Source: M0108 sp044228695 (lineage in GTDB: Bacteria > Pseudomonadota > Gammaproteobacteria > Chromatiales > Chromatiaceae). From it: a stretch of DNA of 30,439 nucleotides. Where the stretch lies: the NCBI GenBank assembly GCA_044228695.1, contig JBGAUK010000037.1, positions 1 to 30,439 of the forward strand. The letters are read 5' to 3'. Every line of letters starts with the position of its first letter. The first letter of the stretch is position 1. Shown in pieces: positions 23,568 to 30,439 of the stretch. The notes beneath the pieces were generated by a model, which was not told where the DNA came from, did not search any database, and worked only from the letters and a program-made list of their open reading frames with translations. Both the position numbers and the translations under genes were made by a program.

Positions 23568-26276
23568 ATGGACCTAGCCCCGGACCCCGCCGCTCCCAAG
23601 CACACCCCCGTGATGCAACAGTATTTGCGCCTCAAGGCGGAGCATCCGGACAAGCTGCTCTTTTACCGAATGGGCGACTTCTACGAACTCTTCTTCGAGG
23701 ACGCGGAGCGGGCGGCCCGACTGCTGGACATTACCTTGACCAAGCGGGGCCACTCCGGGGGGGCGCCTATCCCCATGGCGGGGGTGCCCTATCACGCGGT
23801 GGAGGGCTATCTAGCCAAGCTGGTGCGCCAGGGGGTCCCGGTGGCCCTCTGCGAACAGATAGGCGACCCTGCCAAGGCCAAGGGCCCGGTGGAACGTCGG
23901 GTGGCGCGCATCGTCACCCCCGGTACCCTGAGCGACGAGGCCCTGCTGGAGGAGCGGCGGGAAAATCTCCTAGCGGCGGTGGCGGAGGGGGTCGGCCCCG
24001 GGGATGGGCCAAGCGACCGCCCAGGAGCCACGAGCCGGGAGGGGCCAAGGGGTGTCCACTTCGGCCTGGCCTGGATCGAGGTCTCCAGCGGCCGCTTCGC
24101 CGTCATGGAGGTGACCGGCGCCGAGGCCCTGCGCGGCGAGCTGGGCCGCCTGGCCCCGGCGGAAATCCTGTTCGACGAGGACAGCCGCCTGCCCGCCGCC
24201 CTGGGCCTGGCGAGGGGTGTCACCCGCCGGCCGGCCTGGCACTTCGATCGCGACAGCGGCGAGCGCCTGCTGTGCGCCCAGTTCGGCAGCCGTAACCTGA
24301 CGGCTTTTGGCTGCGCCGCCTTGCCCATGGCGGTGGGGGCCGCCGGCTGCCTGCTGCAGTACGTCAAGGATACCCAACGCGCCGCCCTGCCCCATATCCA
24401 GGGCCTGACGACGGAGAGCCGCGACGAGGCGGTGATCCTGGACGCCGCCACCCGGCGCAATCTGGAGATCGACCGCAGCCTGGCGGAGCGCTCGGAGGCC
24501 TGCCTGGCGGGGGTCATGGACCAGACGGTGACGGCCATGGGCAGCCGGCTGCTGCGGCGCTGGCTGGCGCGGCCCCTGCGCGACATCCCGGTGGTGAGCC
24601 AGCGCCATGCCGCCATTGCCGAGTTGCTGGAGGGCGACGGCGAGCGGCCCCTGCGGGAGGAACTGGCCGGCATGGGCGACCTGGAGCGCATCCTGGCCCG
24701 CGTCGCCCTGGGCAGCGCCCGGCCGCGGGACCTGGCGGTATTGCGCGACTCCCTGGCCCGCCTCCCCGCCCTCCAGGCCCTGCTGGCCCCGCGGGAGACG
24801 CCCCTCCTCCAGGACCTGGCCCGGGAAGCCAGCACCCATCCCCAGGTAGTGGACCTGCTGCGCCGGGCCCTGATCGAGACCCCCCCCGCGCTGATCCGCG
24901 ACGGCGGCGTCCTGGCGGGCGGCTATGACCCCGAACTCGACGAACTGCGCGACCTCTCCACCAACGCCGACCGCTTTCTGTTGGAACTGGAAGCCCGGGA
25001 GCGCGAACGCTCCGGCCTGGCCAATCTGCGCGTCACCTACAACCGGGTCCACGGCTATGCCATCGAGGTCAGCCGCAGTCAGGCGGATCAGGTGCCGGCG
25101 GACTATGTGCGCCGCCAGACCCTCAAGGGCGCCGAGCGCTATGTCACGCCCGAGCTCAAGCGCTTCGAGGATCAGGTACTGTCCGCCCGGGAGCGGTCCC
25201 TGGCGCGGGAGAAGGCCCTCTACGAGGCCCTGCTGGAAAAATTGCGGGGAGGCTTGAGCGTCCTGCAAACCACCGCCACCGCAGTCGCCACCCTGGACGT
25301 TCTGGCGAACCTGGCGGAGCGGGCCCGACGGCTCGACTGGTGCCGGCCAGAGCTCACCACGGAGCCCGTGATCGACATCCAGGGTGGCCGCCATCCGGTG
25401 GTGGAGGCGGTCAGCGACCGCCCCTTCGTCGCCAACGACGTCCGCTTCGACCCGGAGCGGCGCATGCTGGTGGTCACGGGCCCCAACATGGGCGGCAAAT
25501 CCACCTACATGCGCCAGACCGCCCTCATCGTCCTCATGGCCCTGGCGGGCAGCTACGTCCCCGCCGCCACCGTCCGGCTGGGGCCGGTGGACCGCATCTT
25601 CTCGCGCATCGGCGCCTCGGATGACCTGGCGGGGGGGCGTTCCACCTTCATGGTCGAGATGGAGGAAACGGCCCTCATCCTCCACAACGCCACCGAGCGC
25701 AGTCTGGTGCTGATGGACGAGATCGGCCGGGGGACCAGTACCTTCGACGGCCTGTCCCTGGCCTGGGCCTGCGGGGTCGAACTGGCGGCGCGGATTCGGG
25801 CCTTCACCCTCTTCGCCACCCATTATTTCGAGCTGACCACCCTGCCCGACGAACATGCGGGTATCGCCAATGTCCACCTGGACGCGGTGGAATACGGGGA
25901 CAGCATCGTCTTCCTCCACGCCGTGCGCGAGGGCCCGGCCAACCAGAGCTACGGCCTCCAGGTCGCCAGCCTGGCCGGGGTGCCCAAGGCCGTCATCGAC
26001 CGCGCCCGCCTGCGGCTGCGGGAACTGGAGGATGCCGCCCAGCGCCACAGCCAGCGGCAATCAACCTCGACGCAGTTATCACTTTTCACGCTGGAGGAGC
26101 CCAATCCGGCGGTGGTGGTGCTGCGGGACCTCGACCCGGAGAGCCTGACGCCGCTTCAGGCCCTGGAGTTGGTTTTTCAACTCAAGGCGTTGGCATCGGG
26201 CACGGGGACGCAGGCGATGAGCAGGGTACGGCGCAAACGGGCTCCGGGCCCTGATGGCACCCTAACCCTCCTCTAG
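23568..26276 (+). CDS. mutS: DNA mismatch repair protein MutS, 902 aa
   Basis: MutS recognises mismatches and small loops in new DNA and recruits MutL. The mismatch-binding domain has the Phe-x-Glu motif in GDFYELF (F38, E40). The lever and clamp domains follow, then the ATPase with Walker A GPNMGGKST (about 638-646), Walker B LVLMDEIGRGTSTFDG and the helix-turn-helix region. The protein is longer than E. coli MutS (853), partly through a Gly/Pro/Ser/Arg-rich insertion at about residues 141-162, just before the FGLAWIEVSSGRF strand. The frame is open back to 23325, but that part crosses a terminator; the ATG at 23568 precedes the conserved HTPVMQQYLRLK segment. It converges on uup. Confidence 0.97.
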   Translation: MDLAPDPAAPKHTPVMQQYLRLKAEHPDKLLFYRMGDFYELFFEDAERAARLLDITLTKRGHSGGAPIPMAGVPYHAVEGYLAKLVRQGVPVALCEQIGDPAKAKGPVERRVARIVTPGTLSDEALLEERRENLLAAVAEGVGPGDGPSDRPGATSREGPRGVHFGLAWIEVSSGRFAVMEVTGAEALRGELGRLAPAEILFDEDSRLPAALGLARGVTRRPAWHFDRDSGERLLCAQFGSRNLTAFGCAALPMAVGAAGCLLQYVKDTQRAALPHIQGLTTESRDEAVILDAATRRNLEIDRSLAERSEACLAGVMDQTVTAMGSRLLRRWLARPLRDIPVVSQRHAAIAELLEGDGERPLREELAGMGDLERILARVALGSARPRDLAVLRDSLARLPALQALLAPRETPLLQDLAREASTHPQVVDLLRRALIETPPALIRDGGVLAGGYDPELDELRDLSTNADRFLLELEARERERSGLANLRVTYNRVHGYAIEVSRSQADQVPADYVRRQTLKGAERYVTPELKRFEDQVLSARERSLAREKALYEALLEKLRGGLSVLQTTATAVATLDVLANLAERARRLDWCRPELTTEPVIDIQGGRHPVVEAVSDRPFVANDVRFDPERRMLVVTGPNMGGKSTYMRQTALIVLMALAGSYVPAATVRLGPVDRIFSRIGASDDLAGGRSTFMVEMEETALILHNATERSLVLMDEIGRGTSTFDGLSLAWACGVELAARIRAFTLFATHYFELTTLPDEHAGIANVHLDAVEYGDSIVFLHAVREGPANQSYGLQVASLAGVPKAVIDRARLRLRELEDAAQRHSQRQSTSTQLSLFTLEEPNPAVVVLRDLDPESLTPLQALELVFQLKALASGTGTQAMSRVRRKRAPGPDGTLTLL

Positions 26277-26309
26277 AGCAAAGCGGCGGACGGACGGACG
26301 GCAAGGGAC

Positions 26310-26340
26310 TCCTGGCCGGGTGGTGACGGCCAGGATTTTC
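26310..26340 (+). terminator. Probable terminator of mutS
   Basis: TCCTGGCC (26310-26317) and GGCCAGGA (26328-26335) form a perfect 8-bp stem with a 10-nt loop, followed by TTTTC. It lies 33 nt past the mutS stop in the 89-nt gap to the convergent uup. The T-run is short. Confidence 0.55.
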
Positions 26341-26365
26341 CGCCTGGGGACCCGGCGCGAGGCCC

Positions 26366-28327
26366 TCAGCCCTTAAGGGCCTCCAGGGCCTCCCAGCGGA
26401 CGTAGGCCGCCGCGAGTTCAGTCTCCAGCGCCCCGAGCCGATCACGGGTGGCGGCGATGTCCGGGCCGGACCCCTGGTAGAAGGCGGCGTCGGCCATGCG
26501 GGTATGAATCCCCGCCACCTCCGCCTCCAGGGCCTCAATGCGGGCGGGCAGGGTCTCCAGTTCACGCTGTTCCCTGAAGCCCAGCTTGTCGCGTTTGGCC
26601 GGGGCCTTGGCGTCGGGGGCCAGCCCCGAAGCGGCCTTGGCTGGGGCCCCAGCGGGTGCCTTGACCGGCTTGGCCGCGCGACCCTTCTCGGGCTCCGACG
26701 CGGGCCGCTGGCGGCGCCAGTCCTCGTAGCCACCGACATATTCCCGCACCCGGCCATCGCCCTCGAAGACCAGGGTGCTGGTGACCACGGCGTCCAGCAG
26801 GGCGCGATCGTGGCTGACCAGGAGCAAGGTGCCCTGGAAGTCCAGCAGCAACTCCTCCAGCAGTTCCAGGGTCTCGGTGTCGAGATCGTTGGTGGGCTCG
26901 TCCATGACCAGCAGATTGGCGGGCTGGGTGAAGAGCCGCGCCAGCAGCAGGCGGTTGCGCTCACCACCCGAGAGGGCGCGCACTGGCTGGCGGATGCGCT
27001 CGGGGGTGAAGAGAAAGTCCTTGAGATAGGAGAGGACATGGCGACTATGCCCGTCGATGGTGACCTTGTCGCTGCCGCCGGCGACGTTGTCCAGCACCGA
27101 CTTGTCCTCGTCGAGCTGGGCGCGGAGCTGATCGAAATAGGCCACCTGAAGGTTGGTGCCACGACGAATGCTGCCGGAGTTGGGCTCGAGCTGACCCAGT
27201 AGCAGCTTCAGCAGGGTGGTCTTACCCGCGCCATTGGGGCCCATGATGCCGACCTTGTCGCCGCGCAGGATGAGGGTATTGAGATCCCGCACCACGGGGG
27301 CGCCATCCCAGGCATAGGTGACATCCTCGGCCTCCACCACCAGCTTGCCCGAGCGATCCGCCTCGCCGAGGCGCAACCGCACCTTGCCCATCTGCTCGCG
27401 TCGCTCCCGGCGCTCTTCCCGCAGATCCTTGAGGGCGCGAACCCGGCCCTCGTTGCGGGTACGGCGGGCCTTGATGCCCTGGCGGATCCAGACCTCCTCC
27501 TCCGAGAGCTTCTGGTCGAAGCGGGCATTGGCAACCTGCTCCGCGTGCAGCCGCTCCTCGCGCCGCCGCAGGTAGTTGTCATAGTTACCGGGCCAGTCCG
27601 TCAGCCGACCCCGGTCGAGTTCCAGGATGCGGGTGGCTAGCTTGCGCAGGAAGAGACGGTCGTGGGTAACGAAGAGGATGGCGCCGGGAAACTCGGGCAG
27701 GAAGCCCTCCAGCCAGTCGATGGCCTGGATGTCCAGGTGGTTGGTAGGCTCGTCGAGCAGCAGCAGGTCGGGCTCCCGCACCAGGGCCCGCGCCAGCAGA
27801 ACGCGGCGCTGGAGGCCCCCGGAGAGGCTGGCAAAGTCGGCCTCCGGGTCCAGGTCCAGCCGCGACAGGGTACGTTCGGTCCGCTGCTCGATCTCCCAGC
27901 CGCCGGCCGCCTCCAGCCGCTGCTGGACGCGCGATAGCCGTTCCAGGAGTTCCTCGGCATGGGTCACGTCGGCCGGGGCACCCGCCCCGCCCCCGGCGCC
28001 TTCCAGGCGATGGCTCAGGTCGTGATATTCGCGGACCAGGTCACCCTGCTCACCGAGCCCGCCGGCCACCAGGTCGAAGACGCTGCCCGCCATGCCCTCG
28101 GGCACTTCCTGGGTCAGGCGGGCGATGGTCGCGCCCTGGCGCAACCAGACCTCGCCCCCGTCGGGCTGGACCTCGCCCGCCAGGATGCGCAGCAGGGTGG
28201 ATTTGCCGGTGCCGTTGCGGCCGATGAGACAGACCCGCTCACCCCGCTCAAGCTCAAAGCTCACCCCCTCCAGGAGGGGCGGATGGCCATAGGAGAGGGT
28301 GAGGGAGCGCAGACTGACGAGTGGCAT
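26366..28327 (-). CDS. uup: ABC-F family ATPase Uup, 653 aa
   Basis: Uup is a soluble protein of two ABC ATPase domains without membrane helices; homologues act on ribosomes and DNA branches and reduce precise transposon excision. The first domain has Walker A GRNGTGKST (36-44) and signature LSGGLQRR, the second Walker A GPNGAGKTT (about 360-368) and signature LSGGERNR. The arginine-rich interdomain linker (about 250-315) is the ABC-F hallmark, and a Lys/Ala/Pro-rich spacer leads to a C-terminal coiled coil (about 570-650) that binds DNA in E. coli Uup. Length is close to E. coli (635). The ATG lies 6 nt after the yajD-like stop, so the two share a transcript. Confidence 0.96.
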   Translation of the reverse strand: MPLVSLRSLTLSYGHPPLLEGVSFELERGERVCLIGRNGTGKSTLLRILAGEVQPDGGEVWLRQGATIARLTQEVPEGMAGSVFDLVAGGLGEQGDLVREYHDLSHRLEGAGGGAGAPADVTHAEELLERLSRVQQRLEAAGGWEIEQRTERTLSRLDLDPEADFASLSGGLQRRVLLARALVREPDLLLLDEPTNHLDIQAIDWLEGFLPEFPGAILFVTHDRLFLRKLATRILELDRGRLTDWPGNYDNYLRRREERLHAEQVANARFDQKLSEEEVWIRQGIKARRTRNEGRVRALKDLREERRERREQMGKVRLRLGEADRSGKLVVEAEDVTYAWDGAPVVRDLNTLILRGDKVGIMGPNGAGKTTLLKLLLGQLEPNSGSIRRGTNLQVAYFDQLRAQLDEDKSVLDNVAGGSDKVTIDGHSRHVLSYLKDFLFTPERIRQPVRALSGGERNRLLLARLFTQPANLLVMDEPTNDLDTETLELLEELLLDFQGTLLLVSHDRALLDAVVTSTLVFEGDGRVREYVGGYEDWRRQRPASEPEKGRAAKPVKAPAGAPAKAASGLAPDAKAPAKRDKLGFREQRELETLPARIEALEAEVAGIHTRMADAAFYQGSGPDIAATRDRLGALETELAAAYVRWEALEALKG

Positions 28328-28333
28328 GGGCCT

Positions 28334-28753
28334 TCAATCGCTCCGCTTGAGGAGGGACGCCAGGTCACCAAAGGGTTTGTGCGTGGCGGTCTTGGTGGTA
28401 GCCGAGGGCCCACCACCGGCGCGGCCAGCGGCGATGGCGGCCAGGTGTTCCTCGTACCGCTGGTGCTCGTTGTCGTGGCAATAGAGGCAGAGGAGTTCCC
28501 AGTTGCTGCCGTCCGCCGGGTTGTTGTCGTGATTCATGTCCTTATGGTGAACCGTCAACTCCCGCAGATTTTCGTTGCCAAAGTGGCGGCCACACCGGCC
28601 ACAGACCCAGGGATAGAGTTTGAGGGCCTGGTCGCGATAGCCCAGGGCCCGCTCATCGCGGGCCTGGCGAGCCGTGGCCACGACCTGGTCAAGCTTACCG
28701 AGGTCAATTTGCTTGCCCGTGAGGGCATGTCTGGGGTTACTGGGGTCGGTCAT
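28334..28753 (-). CDS. yajD: YajD-type HNH nuclease, 139 aa
   Basis: The core (about residues 38-98) closely resembles E. coli YajD: YPWVCGRCGRHF, NLRELTVHHKDMNHDNNP, DGSNWELLCLYCHDNEH. It contains the four zinc cysteines (C51, C54, C89, C92) and the HH/N/H catalytic residues (H69, H70, the N of NHDNN, H93). HNH proteins of this kind are predicted to cut DNA, but no physiological role for YajD is known to me. The N-terminal 35 residues are extra relative to E. coli (115 aa), and the tail ends with the conserved PFGDLASLLK. It is the upstream partner of uup in a two-gene unit. Confidence 0.92.
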   Translation of the reverse strand: MTDPSNPRHALTGKQIDLGKLDQVVATARQARDERALGYRDQALKLYPWVCGRCGRHFGNENLRELTVHHKDMNHDNNPADGSNWELLCLYCHDNEHQRYEEHLAAIAAGRAGGGPSATTKTATHKPFGDLASLLKRSD

Positions 28754-28879
28754 GGCATCCTCCGGGCGAAGCTAATAGGCTAGCCCGGCAAGATTAGAAC
28801 AAATGACCGCCTCGTGCCTAACCGAACGCGGCAATCCCGGTCCGGGGCTGCCGCCCGGCCCGGGCTAAGCGGGCGCTTC

Positions 28880-29326
28880 TCAGTCCTCCGGCACCCGCAC
28901 CGCCAGGACATCACAGTGGGCGCCGTTGAGGACACTGCGGGCGGTGGAGCCCAACAGGACCGCCAAACCGTGGCGCCCGTGGCTGCCGACCAGGATGAGG
29001 TCCGCCCCCAGTTCCTCGGCGACCCGCAGGGTGGTGTGGCCCGTGTTGCCGATCTCGACATGGCAATCCCCCTCGGCCACTCCCAGGCGCTCACCCAAGG
29101 TCGCCATCTGACGGGAGGCAACATCCAGCAATTCCTGCTCCAGGTCGAAGCCCTCCGGGAGCACCAGGTCGCCGGAATAGGCCATGGGCAGATACTCCAC
29201 CACATGCAGCAGGCTCAGACGCGCCCCGCACAGGTCGCGCAACGCGACTGCGCGGGCGATCAGGTTCTCGGATTGGGCGGAGAAATCCACCGCAGTCAGG
29301 ATGAGTGAATACTGGGATACGGACAT
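28880..29326 (-). CDS. Universal stress protein, UspA family, 148 aa
   Basis: This is a small single-domain alpha/beta protein of the Usp fold, starting YSLILTAVDFS and ending in a hydrophobic strand CDVLAVRV. The nucleotide-loop region reads GSHGRHGLAVLLGS, one residue shorter between the second and third glycine than the ATP-binding G-2x-G-9x-G-S/T consensus, as in many UspA-like proteins, so ATP binding is uncertain. Such proteins accumulate under starvation and other stress and are cytoplasmic. The ATG at 29326 has a good ribosome binding site (GAGGGG). A perfect TATAAT lies 36 nt upstream. It diverges from the dioxygenase gene. Confidence 0.95.
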   Translation of the reverse strand: MSVSQYSLILTAVDFSAQSENLIARAVALRDLCGARLSLLHVVEYLPMAYSGDLVLPEGFDLEQELLDVASRQMATLGERLGVAEGDCHVEIGNTGHTTLRVAEELGADLILVGSHGRHGLAVLLGSTARSVLNGAHCDVLAVRVPED

Positions 29327-29361
29327 GATGAGCCCCTCGATTTTGTCCCTTTGCGACCTTT

Positions 29362-29390
29362 ATTATAGTCCCGGATTAAGGGGGTCGAGG
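29362..29390 (-). promoter_or_regulatory. Likely promoter of the uspA-type gene
   Basis: A perfect -10 TATAAT lies on the minus strand at 29367-29362, with TCGACC (four of six matches to the -35 consensus) 15 bp upstream. The transcript would start near 29355 and have a leader of about 30 nt. Confidence 0.45.
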
Positions 29391-29402
29391 TAAGACCCCA
29401 AC

Positions 29403-29420
29403 CCGCCGTAACCGCCGTAA
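29403..29420 (+). repeat. Two tandem copies of CCGCCGTAA
   Basis: A 9-bp unit is repeated exactly and without spacing just upstream of the dioxygenase gene, 15 nt before its ATG, in the space between two divergent genes. It could be a regulator site or chance duplication; only two copies are present. Confidence 0.45.
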
Positions 29421-29434
29421 CGAGAGCGCCACCC

Positions 29435-30328
29435 ATGCCGACCCTGACCGACCCGCAAAACTCACCCTTCGACCTCGACCAGCCGGAGGCCTATCAGCGC
29501 TGGCGCCAGGCCAAGCTGGAGGCCCACCCGACGCAGGTGGAAGACCTGATCGTCGAGGTCCAGGACCCCCGCCAACTCACGCCCACCGAGCACGGCGCCA
29601 TTCTCGACCGCTGTCGCCGCGCCAACATGGCCATCTATGTCAGCGGGTTGGGCGACGACCCGGACAAGGACATCATCCGGGCCCTGGGCGAGCAGTTTGG
29701 CCTGCGCCGCCTGGATCACAACGCCGGTGCAGACGAGGATGCCATCACCTCCCTCAAGGTGCAGACCGACGACCGCCACGCCGGCTACATTCCCTACACC
29801 ACCCGACCCATCGCTTGGCACACGGATGGTTATTACAACCGGCCCGAGCGCCAGATCCATGGCCTGCTGCTGCACTGCGTCCACCCCGCCGCCAGTGGCG
29901 GGGATAATGACCTCCTCGACCACGAGATGGCCTACCTCGCCCTGCGGGACCGGAACCCCGACTATGTCCAGGCCCTCATGCACCCGCGGGCCATGACCAT
30001 CCCCGCCAATTTGGCCGGGGGGGAAGACGGGCGCCCGGAACAGCCCGGCCCCGTCTTCTCGGTGCGACCGGATGGCCGCCTGCACATGCGTTACACGGAT
30101 CGTAAGCGCAACATCGCCTGGCGCGATGATCCCCTGACCCAGGAGGCCGTCATTGGCCTGAAGGAGATCCTCGACAGTGGCCTGGCGGCCCACTTCCACG
30201 CCCGACTGGAGCCCGGCTGGGGGCTCATCTGCAACAATGTGCTGCACACCCGCACCGGCTTCGAGGAAGGCCAGCCCCCCCGGCTCCTCTATCGTGCCCG
30301 CTATTACGATCGGCTGAGGGGGACTTGA
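29435..30328 (+). CDS. TauD/TfdA-type Fe(II)/2-oxoglutarate dioxygenase, 297 aa
   Basis: The double-stranded beta-helix dioxygenase fold is identified by the iron triad: H129-T-D131 in AWHTDGYYN and the distal H271 in NNVLHTRTGF. An arginine shortly after (R283 or R287) probably binds 2-oxoglutarate. Length is normal for the family (about 280-300). Enzymes of this type hydroxylate taurine, sulfonates, aryloxyacids or amino-acid derivatives; this sequence does not show which. No transport or sulfonate genes are next to it, so calling it TauD would overstate the case. The ATG at 29435 follows a modest ribosome binding site (GAGAG). Confidence 0.9.
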   Translation: MPTLTDPQNSPFDLDQPEAYQRWRQAKLEAHPTQVEDLIVEVQDPRQLTPTEHGAILDRCRRANMAIYVSGLGDDPDKDIIRALGEQFGLRRLDHNAGADEDAITSLKVQTDDRHAGYIPYTTRPIAWHTDGYYNRPERQIHGLLLHCVHPAASGGDNDLLDHEMAYLALRDRNPDYVQALMHPRAMTIPANLAGGEDGRPEQPGPVFSVRPDGRLHMRYTDRKRNIAWRDDPLTQEAVIGLKEILDSGLAAHFHARLEPGWGLICNNVLHTRTGFEEGQPPRLLYRARYYDRLRGT

Positions 30329-30439
30329 GCCGCGACCTGCTGGCCAGCAGACGCCCAGGCCGACCTGAGGCTGTTGGTATTCCCAGCGCAGGTTGAGGTT
30401 GAGCTTCGGCACGAGACGGGAGGGCCGGGTGGGGGCTGG
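30329..30439. other. Right edge, no gene assigned
   Basis: A perfect 14-bp palindrome (CTGCTGGCCAGCAG, 30337-30350) follows the dioxygenase stop by 8 nt, without a T-run. The minus strand is open in all frames here, but with only 111 nt in view I cannot tell whether a convergent gene ends nearby. Confidence 0.4.

Noticed and set aside
23970..26060. 696-aa minus-strand reading frame
   Set aside because: It lies wholly antisense to mutS, which has all its motifs; the composition is that of a mirror frame.
29462..30412. 316-aa minus-strand reading frame at the right edge
   Set aside because: It is antisense to the dioxygenase gene, which shows an intact iron triad; no family is recognised on the minus strand.
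1..30439. CRISPR array, prophage or secretion-system genes
   Set aside because: No regularly spaced direct repeats and no proteins of these systems were seen.

Overview
This window looks like a GC-rich gammaproteobacterial chromosome, most likely a purple sulfur bacterium or close relative (Chromatiales). The evidence is the set and order of housekeeping genes: sspB-sspA beside petC-petB-petA, mrp divergent from metG, and pilS-pilR followed by argA. Cytochrome b carries PVWY at the Qo site, which I recall as typical of beta/gammaproteobacteria. The taxon is an inference from gene families and order; no rRNA or tRNA gene was found.

Layout. Positions 1-3480 are an accessory patch. They hold an unassigned GC-rich stretch (1-573), an orphan lipoprotein gene of lower GC, a transposase pseudogene broken by at least three frameshifts, a small DUF3301 membrane protein, and a HEPN/MNT toxin-antitoxin pair in which the nucleotidyltransferase gene comes first. 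From 3481 to 9376 almost everything is on the minus strand: mrp, a Nif3/YbgI-like gene, petABC with its own terminator, then sspA-sspB with its own likely promoter. metG (plus) diverges from mrp and converges on malQ. From 11717 to 16961 the minus strand carries sucC-sucD, an orphan parA, ubiX and malQ. From 17172 to 21658 the plus strand carries a PilS-like sensor kinase, a PilR-like sigma-54 activator and argA, the last two overlapping by ATGA. A cardiolipin synthase gene (minus) converges on argA. The cls-mutS gap is 434 nt and contains a TTGACA box and a strong intrinsic terminator about 100 nt apart, a candidate small RNA with repeated CUCC motifs. mutS (plus) converges on uup, which lies 6 nt downstream of a yajD-type HNH nuclease gene. 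A UspA gene (minus) and a TauD/TfdA-type dioxygenase gene (plus) diverge at the right end.

Functionally, petABC encodes the quinol:cytochrome c oxidoreductase, sucCD a TCA-cycle step, ubiX a step of ubiquinone synthesis, mrp an Fe-S carrier, and mutS mismatch repair. sspAB and uspA belong to stress physiology. I see no convincing multi-gene novel system. The observations most worth checking are the cls-mutS candidate sRNA, the antitoxin-first HEPN/MNT module next to transposon debris, the orphan lipoprotein, and the unexplained left edge.
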